This document shows, one piece after another, positions 1 to 12,031 of a DNA stretch of 64,000 nucleotides (its first letter is position 1; each line of letters begins with the position of its first letter). Source of the DNA: Morinoia aosen (lineage: Eukaryota > Arthropoda > Malacostraca > Amphipoda > Talitridae); assembly GCA_030386875.1 (NCBI GenBank), contig CM059569.1, positions 38,231,842 through 38,295,841 on the forward strand, written 5' to 3'. A model generated the notes under the pieces. The model searched no databases. It saw only the letters and a program-made list of their open reading frames with translations, and was not told the DNA's origin. Both the position numbers and the translations under genes were made by a program.

Positions 1-626
1 CTAGTTGAAACAGTAGCGGGAAAAGAAGCAGAGCACAAGAAAACTCTCGCAGATCAGAATGAGAAAATGGATAGCTTAGCCCTCCGTCTCGACCAGTTGG
101 AAAAAAATGATCAGCGCCGAGCCATTGAAGACAAAAAATGTACTCTCGTCATTTCTGGTAAGAATCTACCACAATCACACTCGAACGAAATCTGCAAGGA
201 AACCGTCTGCCATCTTCTGAAGGACAAGATCAACATTGACCTCACCGACACTGACATCACGTCAGCTACAAGAATGGGGAAAAAACAGTAACTGGGAACG
301 TAGATCAAAGAAACATAGCATTTGAACTAAAACATTATAACAAAAAACGTGAAATTCTCAACGACTGCCGAGAAAAGAAACCAAAGTTCTTCTTCATAAA
401 TGAATACCTCATACCTTCACGAGCTAACGCCATGTTCATTCTGAGGATGGCCAAAAGGAAATTCCCGGATAAAGTTGGAATCCCAAGAACACAGGATGGA
501 AACATCTTCATATTCAACCCAGGAAACCCAGATTCAAGACGCCGCGAGATCAACACGCCAGATGACCCCGAGCAATACCTGATGCAACAACTAAATATGT
601 CATCACAGCAAATCATGGGTGACTAG
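1..626 (+). pseudogene. LINE ORF1 (coiled-coil, nucleic-acid-binding type), frameshifted
   Basis: The frame is open from base 1 to about 291 and reads as a heptad-rich, charged segment (Leu/Met spacing around 67-110). It is followed by residues resembling the RRM-like part of LINE ORF1 proteins. A shift of frame occurs near 291; the continuation in the next frame runs to the stop at 624-626 and includes FFINEYLIPSRANAMFILR, a common pattern for ORF1 C-terminal regions. ORF1 proteins bind the element RNA and form trimers in related LINEs. The assignment rests on position upstream of ORF2 and on general character, not on a recognised signature. The N-terminus lies outside the window. Confidence 0.6.
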
Positions 627-1734
627 ACTAGGTGATCCCCTAAATTAGTCAATTTCATTTTCATCCCCTAAATATGTCAATTTCGTATTAATTTAACCTC
701 AATTAGGTATCATGTCAGTTAACCTCAACTTGATGCTAGTTCAACCTGAATCTATACAAATGTATAACAGATGTGCTTGTAAACATTTATGACAGCTGTG
801 TGTGAACTTTTGAAACAACGCAATCAGCAATTTTTTACCTCCCAATGTTACTGTGAATTTTTTCTCTTCTTAACCACTTAAGTATTATTACGCGTAAACC
901 ATATTAGCTGATTATATCATTGTCGTTGTAATCTTCTTATAATCTGATAATCGCTTCTGCCCTCCACTGCCATCGTACAACCATATTAGCTGATTATATC
1001 ATTGTCGTTGTAATCTTCTTATAATCTGATTATATCATTGTCGTTGTAATCTTCTTATAATCTGATTATATCATTGTCATTATAATCTATCAGCAATTTT
1101 TCACTTACCAATATTACTGTGAATTCTTCCTTATTTACCACTACAGTTATTATTACGCGTAAACCATATTAGCTGATTGTATCATTGTCATCATAATCTT
1201 TAAAACTTATTCCCTCTTGTATGTGAACTTATGAAAACGCCCTCAGCAATCTGTTTGCACCAATGTAGTGATATCGAACTCCAATATTATAACAAATAAA
1301 TAATAGATGTGTGTGTAAACATCTATGACATCTGTGTGTCACATTTTGTAACATCGCAATTAGTAATTTTTCACCAACCAATGTTACTGTGAATTCTTCT
1401 TTATTTACCACTACAGTTATTATTACGCGTAAACCATATTAGCTGATTGTATCATTGTCGTCATAATCTTTAGAAACTTATTACCTGTTGTATGTGAACT
1501 TGTGAAAACGCCCTTAGCAATCTGTTTGCACCAATGTTGTGATATTGAACTCCATTATCACTCGCTCATGGACTGAGTTTGTGTGTACTCACGAAATCGC
1601 GCTAGATTTTTCTTTTTTACTCTATTCTCTCTTACTTAATAAGCTACTTTTTAGACTGGAATATCCCTTTAAGCTTGACTCTGTATTTCGTTTTAAGCTC
1701 TATAGTACCTAATTCTTACTTTTACTTATTTTAA
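627..1734 (+). repeat. Inter-ORF spacer of the LINE with nested direct repeats
   Basis: About 1.1 kb separates ORF1 and ORF2 and has no credible coding frame. It is built of direct repeats. A unit beginning ATTACGCGTAAACCATATTA occurs near 889, 1153 and 1423. The last two copies are followed by the same 150 bp or so (ending with a CTGTTTGCACCAATG motif), giving a period near 270-280 bp. Within the first unit a shorter piece with TGATTATATCATTGTCGTTG repeats three times (about 910-1075). Such an A/T-rich repeated spacer could be a second regulatory region, but nothing in the sequence proves it. Confidence 0.7.
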
Positions 1735-4700
1735 ATGACTGATCACCCTGAGATATTTGAGGAAATCGATCCAGATTTCAATCATTTGAACAGAATATAT
1801 CCAAACCTAAACGACTCTCAAGAGTGTAGGTATACTAATATATCAGAATTCAACGAAACTATACGAATAACTGACCGAGATTTCTCACTCCTGTGTTGGA
1901 ACTGTAGGTCACTCTATCCAAAATTGGAAGAGATACAATGTACTATTACTGAACTTAAATATAACCTAGACGTGATTAGCTTCACCGAAAGCTGGCTAGA
2001 TGACTCGACTAAAGACATGATTCGATTTGATAATTATCATAGTTACCATTCGCTAAGAAAAAACCAGCGGGGCGGAGGCATCAGCACATATATATCTAAC
2101 CACATAGACTCGAGAACCATAGCAAGTGCAACAATGAATCAGGATCATATAGAATCACTCTTCGTAGAACTTTTTAGAGATGGTAAACGCATTGTGCTTG
2201 GAACGGTGTATAGGCCTCCTACAGCCTGTCCTATATCCTTCCTGAATGAATTGAATCGTATTATTTCTCAGTTCAACAGGCCCAAATACAATGACATAAT
2301 AATATGCGGTGACTTCAATTATGATCTACTGAAACATGAAAGCCATGAACCAATCTCTAATTTCCTAACTACCTTTCAGTCTCAATCCTTCCTTCCGATC
2401 ATTACAAAGCCTACACGAATAACCTCAGAGTGTGCTACGCTGCTTGACAATATCTTTATGACAGACCCTAGTGATTTTCTTGCTGGAATAATTACTTCTG
2501 ACTTATCAGATCACTTCCCAGTTTTTCTTATTAAGAAAAATGTCTATATTGCTTGCACCAAGGCACGGGCTGAAACTTACTCATATCGTAAAATAAACGA
2601 ATCAAATCTTGAAGAAATGCGCACCGTTCTAGAAGAATCAATGCCTACATTGCACATCTCTCAACAAAACAATAATACTACGAGCATTGATGAAGCAGTA
2701 GTAAAGTTGACTGAAACTATAATGACCGCATACAATCAGTGTTGCCCAATTGTAACTCGTACAGTTACCCCGAAAAATAAACAAAAGCCCTGGATTACTA
2801 GAGACATCGTGATAAATATAAAGAAACGTCAAGCGTACCTAGCCCTCCTTTGCGAAGGAGGAATATCTAGAGAAACATATAACCGATTCAGAAACTATGT
2901 AACAAACCAGATAAGAACATCAAAAAAGAACTACTTTACGCTCAAGTTTACTCAATTCAAAACTGACGTTAAAAAGACTTGGCATCTCCTTAACTCCTGC
3001 TGTAAACCGAATAATGCCGATAAAAAGAAAATTGAATATGTTGTTCAAGATAATGTAAAATATCATGAGAAGAAAGAAATTGCTAATCTCTTTAACAGCT
3101 TCTTCGTAAACGTAGGGAAAACAATAGCTGATGGTATTCCAAGTGAACCTACTGATCACCTGGAATTTATGGATCATATTCGAGAACCCAACTCCTTTTT
3201 CTTTACGCCTACAAACTCCTCCGATGTAATTACGTGCATAAACAACATGAAAAATAAATCGAGTGGGTTACAAACGTTTCCGACTAAAGTACTTAAAGTT
3301 ATTGCTGACATTGTAGCCCCACTGATATCAAATATTATTAACCAGTCTCTTTTACTAGGCACTTTCCCGAGCTCCCTCAAAGTTGCTAGAGTAACCCCTA
3401 TCTTTAAAAGTGGTGAAAAAACCTGTGTAAACAATTATCGACCTATCTCCATTCTACCAATTATTAGCAAAGTATTCGAAAAGATTGTGTATAAAAAGTG
3501 TACTCTTATTTTGAACAAAAATCATTTCTTTGCGATAAACAATACGGTTTTCGCTCTAAAAAATCAACAACACAGGCTATATTAAGTCATTTACAATTCC
3601 TCTATTCTAATATAGATGAAGGAAAGCCTGTCTTCTCTCTATTTCTTCACTTCCGAAAAACATTTGATTGTGTGGACCATAAAATACTATTATCGAAACT
3701 ACACTGTTATGGCATTCGAGGGATTGCCCATGATTGGTTCAGATCATACCTAACAAATCGGAAGCAATACGTTGTCATTGACGACGCAAAATCAGACCCA
3801 CAGACAATTAGCCATGGAGTTCCACAAGGATCTGTTCTCGGGCCTCTCATGTTTCTGATTTTTATCAATGATATTGTAAAATCTACATCATTCTTCAAAT
3901 TCATACTTTTTGCCGATGACAGTACGCTTTCTGCGGTCCTTCCGAACCAAAATCCTGCTATGATTGTGGAGAGTATAAATACTGAACTTCACAAGGTTTC
4001 ATCGTGGCTCAAAGCTAATAAAATAAGCCTAAATATCGATAAAACAAATTACATTACTTTCTCATACAAGAAAGATGTATCTCTCCCATGCATTAAAATT
4101 GGCGAAGGTGAAATCGAAGAAACCAACTCATGTAAGTTTCTGGGCATCATAATAGATAAACATCTGACCTTCAAAGAGCACATCACTCATATTAGTTCTA
4201 AATTATCAAAATCCATCGGAATCCTAAATAAAGTTAAAAATTTTCTGCCTGAAACAGCTTTACAAATGCTCAACCGAACGCTCATTTCTCCATACTTGCA
4301 ATACGGAATAGAAGCATGGCACGGAACTGATAAAAATAAAACCAACAAAATTTTTACTCTGCAGAAAAGGGCTGTCAGAGCGGTAAAGAACCTAGAATAT
4401 AATGCTCACACAAATGATTCTTTCAAAAATTTACAAATACTTAAACTTTCGGATCTCTACAAAATCTCCATCTGTAATTTCATTTACAAAACATTAAGAA
4501 ATGATGGCGACAATAGCCTAAGACAATTATTGACTGCGCAAACTGGTCATCACGACCATTTAACCCGAAATAGAAGTAAATTCATGCTTCCTTATTATTC
4601 AAAGGCCAGGTCGCAACACAGTATTCTCTTCGTTGGAACCAAAACTTGGAACTCTATACCTGCAGAGATCCGTGAATGTAATTCGTACAAAGTATTCAAA

Positions 4701-4736
4701 AGACATCTTGAGTCTCACTTCCTATCAGAATACTAG
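1735..4736 (+). pseudogene. LINE ORF2: APE endonuclease plus reverse transcriptase, inactivated
   Basis: The first frame (1735-3585) holds the endonuclease: LLCWNCRSLYPKLEEIQ, the FTESWL motif, GDFNYDLL and LSDHFPV, then a linker and the start of the RT (NYRPISILPIISKVFEK). A single-base frame change near 3500 moves the rest into the frame 3498-4736, which holds QYGFRSKKSTTQA, motif A, VPQGSVLGPLMFLIFINDI, FADDSTL and the thumb region (CKFLGIIIDKHLTF). Motif A reads LFLHFRKTFDCVDH where the family has LFLDFSKAFD, so the first catalytic aspartate is a histidine. ORF2 proteins nick target DNA and prime reverse transcription from it. Both the frame change and the lost Asp make this copy dead. 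Confidence 0.88.
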
Positions 4737-5146
4737 TCGTGTAAGATCACCGTGTCGAAATCTTGCCTCCTATATGTAACTAATGATAATGTCATAATGT
4801 AACTTGCCTTGTGTACCATAACCAATCTTCTCTCTGCTCTTGAATCGTTTTATCGAACATACTGTTAAATATAGCCGACTTGACCTATATTGTAAAATAC
4901 AGCATAAAATATCGAGTTAATTATCTCAATGATCAGTCTAATGCGAAACTAGGTTAAGTGAACTAGGTTAAATTTTTTTGTACACCCTAGAATAACGTGA
5001 TGGTAGGATGCCCTAGAAGTCGCTGAACTTATTCGGGCCCACAGGTAGCTATACTCGAATTTGACCATTGTACTAGACTTAAGTAAAATTCTACCTCTGT
5101 ATCACCTGTGGTAAATAAATTGTTTAAATTGTTTAAATTGTTTAAA
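4737..5146 (+). repeat. LINE 3' UTR and TTGTTTAAA tail
   Basis: After the ORF2 stop there are about 380 bp of 3' UTR ending in three tandem TTGTTTAAA units at about 5120-5146. The last 340 bp are almost identical to 50929-51260, which shows the family moved recently by this machinery. A tail of short tandem units instead of poly(A) is typical of the CR1/L2 group. Confidence 0.85.
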
Positions 5147-6542
5147 CCTAACATATAACCCAACCTAGCCTAACCGTGCTGTAGCTGCTCGGAAGCGAAA
5201 GGAGAAGGGTGGGAGGGGTAGTATTCCTGAGACATTGGAGTCTGTGCCTCCCGGCAACAAGCAGTCTGGTTGAGGTAGTCAGACGCACGAGTCGAGTGGG
5301 TTCACTCACAGAACTCGGAACTGGAGGTTTATCGTAAGAGGTTGTACAATACTGACCGCATATCCTGGTGTCTCTCTCTCGCGGTTCGTCGCACAATGAC
5401 TTTAAAAAGTGCCAACGGGGGAAGATCTATAGTACTTTATCGTATCATAATTCTAATTTCAAAGTAAAGTAACCAACCTCCTCGCACGTATCACGACAAC
5501 GCCTAAATCTGAATCCCTAAGATGAGTTCACATATTTACCGTGTGCCTAACCAACTTCTCTCTCAACAGCTTTATGATGTATAAATGCTTGAGTTGTTCA
5601 ATAGCAAGCGTGTGTAACCTTACGTGAATTTATTTTCCTTCGTAAGTTCGGAGGATCAAGATGAGGTAATGAGATGAATTTCGTAAATGATACTGAACGT
5701 TTAACCGTGAAAATACAGCTCTGACTACACGCTTACCTAAAATAATTGATCATTATGACCGTTATTGAATTATTCATTAATGTAAAATATAATATTGCTT
5801 TGTCCAAATATTGGGCGGGTGGCAGTTACCATTTCGATCAATTATTCAACACCAGAGATCGTGCCTTGATGATTCAATGATTAAAAGATTGACCTGAAAA
5901 CAGAGAAATATTTGAGGTCGCACATTCTTCGATTGTTGCTACAAAAGAAAAGATGGTCGTATTTAATTTAGATAAATATTGAGATCCAGCAGCAATCACA
6001 ACAGTGTTTTAGGAATGGGTTCTCACCTCCTCAACCTGCAGGGAGAGAGAGAAGTGCGAGCTAACTAGCATAGGCGAATTCCTCTAATATCTTCAACCAG
6101 TTTTCTGCGTTTGCTACAATCACCAGGGGAGCTGCACATACTCATATATTTGGTGAAAATACTGGGCTTTGATTCAATCAGAATATTTTGTTTTCTAAGT
6201 GTTTTAAATAAACCCTCTTCCCACGAGAGAAACACTGGGAAAACATTGTGTAGAGAATGAAGCCAAGAAACTCTCTTTATTAAAATTCTTCATGACTTCT
6301 TGCCCCAGCGTTAGTCTACGTGTGGTGCTAGTACAGCATATTTCGAAGACGAACTCACACACAGAATTGAATGTGATCAACACAAGCACAAAGCTTAGAG
6401 ACACAATTTCTTTGCCAACGGATTATGTTGTCGACCATAACAATGTTTAACCAAAACAATTCAAATGAGCTCCACACATGCATCAGTATGAAAGTAATCC
6501 ACCAATTCCCAACAGTTCTACCCAATCAAAGTTTTGACTTGC
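5147..6542 (-). other. Rearranged intron 6 remnant of GMC paralogue 2; no exon found
   Basis: No coding exon was found. Three patches match intron 6 of the other GMC copy, but not in the same order. Positions 5200-5990 match about 21060-21830; 6005-6230 match about 20320-20560; 6235-6420 match about 22110-22250. In the complete copy the order along the plus strand is second patch, first patch, third patch. The position where exon 7 would be expected, just left of 6005, holds the wrong patch. The small reading frames here are not conserved between copies and look accidental. Confidence 0.6.
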
Positions 6543-9500
6543 CTTGTTGTCGTGGATATATTTGACGCCAATGGCTTTGTTCTCATCGTTGAAAAGGATC
6601 TGCAATTGAATCAAACAGTGAGTACACGAATATCTCATTGTCTCTTTACAACTCAATGCTTGCATTGTATAATTTTAATATGCAGTGCTTAAATTGAAGA
6701 GTATAAATTCATGTACATCAATGAAAAAGACATTGTCTTGATTATTTGGATCCTTCTTTTATCTGTATAAGTAGTGTCTACACTAGGGATCGGTTTCACA
6801 AACTGTAACTATAAGCCGGTGAAAGTTTTAGTTTTACATTCTCGCTCTAACACAAGTCGTCTTCTAACTAATGCCTTCAAAAGTACAACACTTCACGTCT
6901 GGTGGGCTACTGAAACACTTTAAACATGGAAAATGAGTTCCTTAATTATTTCTGAGACCATCTCCTTCCTGCCAGAGGGTTTCATCCGTGAGAATGCACT
7001 GAGAGAAATTTTGACACACCTGTGTGTGTCAAATGGTTAATTAGAAATATTTGGAAACATATTGGAGTATTTCCTTTCACCTCATATGTACGTGGTTGAG
7101 AGAGTTAAATTACATATTCACGTTTCAAATGGCTCAAAATTTTTTCGTAGAAAACCGAAATATTTTCAGTTTTTGAGAATGGAGTATGATTTTCCCAAAA
7201 ACCTCAATACCTTCGTAAAGTTTTCTTCCAATTCTTAGCCATTGTCTGCATATTAGTGTAATCAGTGGCCAATCTGAGAAAGTGAAACATTTCTGTGTAA
7301 TAAATTTCACTTACGTTGAGTGTGTCATGGTGTGTACACTAAAGTGTTACGTACAAGCCCATGACACACAAAAACGTGTGAAAATACATAGATTGCTAAG
7401 ATATATTGTTTGACACACTTTTGTGTGCCGGTTTTGTGACAACTTAACAAATTAAAGAGTGCCTGTTTTGTGACAAAAATTTTCTCATGAATGTGTTCCT
7501 AAGAACCAAAAACACTGAGTATACTTCTAGATGTTATGCTGCCAAACGATATTCATCTCACTACAATCGTTTCTTTTATGATTTGGCGTTCCATGAGAAA
7601 TGTGAGACAACGCGCGGCATCCCCTGACGCGTACAGATGGAGGTCGCATGATTGTGGCCTTACTCGTCAGTGTACCTTCTAACTAAATGCTCGAGTAATG
7701 TCCAAGTCATTCAGCAACACTTGATTGATTAGTCTAACAATTGTTTAGTTTTGTTGTTATATATATACATATAACTTTACCTACGCTTCCAATAACCACG
7801 AGAGGTAGTAGGCACACTGCACCTCCAGCAGCAGTCCCTCGTTACCCAACGTGCCTACGCCCATCATTAAGTGTTCCGAGTCTTGTACACACTATCTGCC
7901 TATGCTAAAATGCTCTTAAACAAGGCAGTGAAGTTCTCTAACTTCCTTCACATTCAGGATATTATACATTAAAATACTATTAAGGAGATCATCTTACTTC
8001 GATCACTTGAGAGTTGATTTGCAGTTTAAGATTGCGGCGATGCAGGTTGGGCTTCAGGTAAGCGTCAGCAGACGACACTCTTTCGCCATTTTTCATCGTA
8101 AACTGATTAAAGGAGGTGCCTGGAGGAACAGAGGCACGGTAGGGGAAAAAAGGTAGAGTCAGTTCCATGTGGGAAAATACGTCTCTTTTTAGTATGTAAG
8201 GGTTGTTTTCTTTTAGTATGTAAAACCGTCAGAAAAAATCTCTGATGACAAAATTACTGGCTACGGATATAAAAAATTAATTTCGAAACTGGTGAAGGAA
8301 CCTATAAATGCGCTGAAATCCTTAAGAAAGATTTGTTCCCTCATCCTATTAGAATTTTTTTTTGGTATGTTGACGGATATGACCGTGGAAACTTGATCTA
8401 AGTTCAACTTAAAGTAACTTCAACAACTTGAGCTGATCATGTTAAACGCTGTTCATCGTGCAGCTATATACCATGTATCTTACTCACTTTCAGTGGAGTT
8501 GCTTTCAAACCCGTGTCGAATATTTCAATGCTTAACTAAAGAAAACTCAAACATGCCCTGGGGGCCTGCTTTCTTATTGCTCCAGTTTCATGGTTGTAAT
8601 CTGAACTCTGTTCCTACGGAAAATTAAAAAAAAGCCCATGCAAGAACAAAACAGCCATACTTTGATGTAAACTGTGCGAACGAAAAAATTAAAAACTCGA
8701 AACTAAGGCACGGTATAAGCTAGATATAAGGAAACAGAAAAAGAAGGTACTGTATTAAAAAGGTACTGAATGTCACTAAATGCCCCATTTTCACGCGACC
8801 TGGATTGACCACGGTATGGAAGGACACTTACCGATGAATTCTCCTGCGTTGTAGTCGATTTCATCGAGCCCCATTTCTTTGCCTGCCTCAACGACCACCT
8901 TGCCCACCGGCGGTACCCAACGCACTTTTTCTACGCTGAGGGGACCGTCGGTGCCCCGGTACGGAGCTGCGGGGAAGCCCATCGTAAAGGTGCATTAGAA
9001 ACTTATTCTATTCTGTTTACAGAGCTCAGAATGTGAAAGGTAGAAAAGTTCAAACGAATCTGCTGTCAAAAACTGCCTTGAATAAATGTTTATAATGCCG
9101 ATCATCCCTTGCAGTGATCCATTTTTGTAAATTAAGCATGCTTCCTCTGCAGATTTAATGCTAGAACTTGAAAGGCTTTAAGTTAAATCAACAGGGCCAA
9201 CTCAGGTTTACTCTGGTATATCACACAACTACCGAACTCAAGACATGTATATGAAGAAAAATACGTTACATGCATTTCACTCTCACCTCCAGACATTGCT
9301 TAGACTTCAATGTCTTGTAATTAATTTGATCTGTGATGATCGGTGCACTCAAACCTTTCCGAAGCCATTATCATGCCCTGTATTGTGTTACCTACTTTTT
9401 TACAAGAAACAACGACAAATTGAGCTTTCATTGGATAATAACAGTCACTGACAGGACTTACTTACTTTCCTGGAATTTGCACGACATCATTTCAGTTTTT

Positions 9501-12031
9501 TGTGGACGTTGTACTTTAACTACTGTTCAAAGCGTGTGAGGTTTCCTGACATTGACTACATCTGATATTAACAGAATAAAAACAGTGGTCTCCTAATACT
9601 ATACTGAGATTATTCCTACCATCGTTGGGACTGAGGTGCCCTCTGTAATTTTCCATCTTTTTGTAGTACTTGAGCACCGTCTGATAGTCCCAGCCCTCGT
9701 TGCCTTGTTCTGCCCAGTTGTCGTAATCTCGGGAGTTCCCGCGATGGTAAATCAGTAGGTTGATGGTGCTGGACCCTCCTATGACTCTCCCTCGATAGTA
9801 TGTTTCCTGAAAAGAAGTTCATTTCCAAAAAAGCTGCCAAGCTTTCAAACGAAAGACACATTCTTCCTTTTTTACTACGTTCTTCTATACCACTTTTGAA
9901 AGTCTTTTTTGAGTGTGTTCAATTTCTGCTTTTGATCAGAAACAATGCTTATAAAATTTCGTAAAATCTTTTTTAAGAAATTGATGTAATGTACGGGTAA
10001 GTTTCTTCACATCATAGTACTTTGTCATCAATTCCTCTGCAAGATTTATTTAAGGGAAGTATCGAATCCCGTCATTTTTGACGGGCTCTGTACAGCAGTT
10101 GCGTATATAGACCATGATATTTAGGAATTTTATTAAACCACACTTTTGACTTTTTGAGGTAACTTTTTGAAAATGAGCAATTTTTTGATCTGGTCACCCA
10201 TTTTGCAAATCTCGAATCAGCATAGACTTTTCTATTATGCCATTTCTCAGATGAAATAACAAAAAATATATACTGTCGCAACTATTCTTTTGCACGCATA
10301 AATCTTACAGGCTCATCCTCGCCCTTCAATACACACCGAATTAATCACGAAGTGTGTTTACTTTTGCTTTACCGTAAGGCATGCATCGTTCTCAGTTTAG
10401 TTTAACTCTGAAGTTACAAAATAATTACGCTCTTCAGGTTTTCTTCCATGTTTTGTTGATCACATGAATTGTTTACGCCTGCACTGACATGACACAATAG
10501 AAATATTATAAACTACTGAACAAGCTGCGAAACGCAATATTGTTTCTTCTTTCTGCTCTAAGTTATTACATTTTTCAGACTTTTTCCGTAAGAATTTTGG
10601 GGTTCAACTGGGTAGTTGTAACTATCGGTGCTCTCCCCGAGCATAGGCACGAAGTGCAGCTGAGGGACCACGGTGTACGCTTGCGGTTGCCCGCCTGTCT
10701 CGAACACCAGCACGTCCCACTCCGCCACCTCCGACAGCCGGCCCGCTACAGCGCTCCCCGCAGACCCGGAGCCCACTGCAAAACGTGTTAGACTTTGTCA
10801 CTAAAAATAAGAACCACCTATTCGTTTTTAAACACAAGGATGCATCAGATTCAAAAAGTGCATGCTCATCCGCGTCATTGCCTGGCATGTTGGTGAGGCG
10901 ACTCTTCCAAAATCGACGATGATGTCCTCCATCATTATGCTTTAACGGGACATACATTATGGGCGGGTCAAAATAATACAACACGTTGATTAAATCAACT
11001 GATTCCTCATTTCTATACCACGTACAGTAACGAAAATTGGCCTATATATAAACAATTTGCATTCAAGAATGGAATAAAATTACACGTGGAACTTGTAAAA
11101 CACTGGTAGTGAACGTCTAAACGTCTCGAAGCCATTAATAATAAGGGCTGTGCAACGAAGTATTAATGTATGTATATCCTAAATGTGTTGTAAACTTTTG
11201 TTCACGTATTTATCAAACATGTTCCTATATATTTTTTATACATATAATATTTGTTGGTTTGAGATGTACTATTAATCGTTTTATACCTTTGTTTTAAATA
11301 AAGACCAATTTTTGTCATTGTACGTGGTGTAGAAATGCGAAATCTGGCGATTTAATCAACTTGTATCATTATGCCCCTACTTTACCTGAGCCAAATCAGT
11401 CACATTTGAGTTGAAGATTTTCCCAATTACCGCCAGGTTTTTGAGTTGTGCTCAAGTGTGACGCTCTCATGTCACCAATTAATAGACTTTAGAGATAAAT
11501 AGCACTGATAACCTGATATTTTTCAAGAAATTCGCTGTTCTCACTGCACAGTTTACCGCCTAACGTGGAGTTTCTTGATATGGTAAATAATTACATCTGT
11601 TTTCAGGATGCAAATTGATCGAACTTTAACTCGTTTAGCATAGTCCCAGCCTGAAATTTAAGCCAGCGTCTTTGGAGGCCGATACACTCGCTGAATGATA
11701 AAAGATTTTGAAGCCTCGATTCAGATATTCACGCGCCCACGAGCTCACCCATCTAGAGTGTAAATGCCTTCAACACGCCCTGGGCACTAGTGCTAACAAT
11801 AGTGTTAAGTGAATGAACTTAACACTTCTTTGAGCGTCAAGGAACAATTTGAAAAGTCATCACTTCTGTCTTGCAGCTACCCAATCGTTTCATAAACCAC
11901 TCACCAACGATGAAGTCGACGATGATATCCTCCGGCATGACGCTGGTGTGGAACACAGGAGCGGTCACAAACATTCCGGCCAACACGCTCACCAGTTTTG
12001 TGACTATGGCTACGATGGATAATCCTGCCAT
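6543..12031 (-). CDS. GMC oxidoreductase paralogue 2 (glucose dehydrogenase-like), exons 1-6 only
   Basis: Six exons read 12031-11905, 10775-10570, 9806-9620, 8966-8832, 8119-7998 and 6599-6543, with lengths 127, 206, 187, 135, 122 and 57 nt, identical to exons 1-6 of the complete copy at 14660-31440. The frame is open through all 278 codons. It begins [20 protein letters not shown], carries the FAD dinucleotide motif GSGSAGS, GMC signature 1 ([11 protein letters not shown]) and a [15 protein letters not shown] segment. Intron 6 begins with a GC donor (AACAAG then GCAAGT). Exon 7 (GMC signature 2) and the substrate-binding and catalytic C-terminal half are absent between 6543 and the LINE. 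Either the gene is truncated or its remaining exons lie left of the window beyond the LINE. It would be an FAD-dependent alcohol/sugar oxidoreductase if complete; as it stands it lacks the catalytic His. Confidence 0.85.
6995..7490. mobile_element. Possible non-autonomous DNA transposon (MITE) in intron 5 of GMC paralogue 2
   Basis: The ends are loosely inverted: GAGAGAAATTTTGACACAC near 7000 and, on the other strand near 7490, GAGAAAATTTTTGTCACA. The interior has several TGACACAC/GTGTGTCA words, including a short palindrome at about 7013-7030. The matching intron of the complete GMC copy lacks this stretch. The boundaries and target duplication were not resolved. Confidence 0.4.
8137..8200 (+). 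repeat. Fragment of a dispersed terminal-inverted-repeat family
   Basis: The piece beginning CACGGTAGGGGAAAAAAGG, 18 bases upstream of exon 5 in paralogue 2, matches the left end of the element at 59951-60223 over about 60 bp. A shorter related piece (GTAGAGTCAGTTCCAT) is at about 13355. Only the left end is present here. Confidence 0.5.
10962..11385. mobile_element. MITE with long inverted termini in intron 1 of GMC paralogue 2
   Basis: The left part (10985-11040) and the reverse complement of the right part (11305-11360) match over about 55-60 bp. They share GTTGATTAAATC at the outer side and ACCACGTACA inside. The interior is A/T-rich and non-coding. The aligned intron of the complete GMC copy (around 29345-29370) passes straight from GGGACATA to CTGAG without it, so the paralogue is an empty site. 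The outermost boundaries are uncertain by about 20 bp. Confidence 0.65.

Larger units (their letters stand above)
1..5146 (+). mobile_element. CR1/L2-group non-LTR retrotransposon (LINE), left end outside window
   Basis: A LINE lies in the plus orientation with a coiled-coil ORF1, a spacer, an ORF2 carrying an APE-type endonuclease and reverse transcriptase, a 3' UTR and a short tandem tail. The reading frame of ORF1 is already open at base 1, so the 5' end lies to the left of the window. The endonuclease motifs (FTESWL, GDFNYDLL, LSDHFPV) and the RT style (VPQGSVLGPL, FADDSTL) fit the CR1/L2/Daphne group in family knowledge; the exact clade is an inference. The element ends at three TTGTTTAAA units, and the same end recurs in a second truncated copy at 50905-51260. 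This copy cannot be active: ORF1 and ORF2 each carry a frame change and the first catalytic Asp of the RT is replaced. Confidence 0.88.

Noticed and set aside
9616-9861. 81-codon minus-strand frame at GMC paralogue 2 exon 3
   Set aside because: It is in the wrong frame; the correct frame gives the conserved [12 protein letters not shown] and [15 protein letters not shown] segments.
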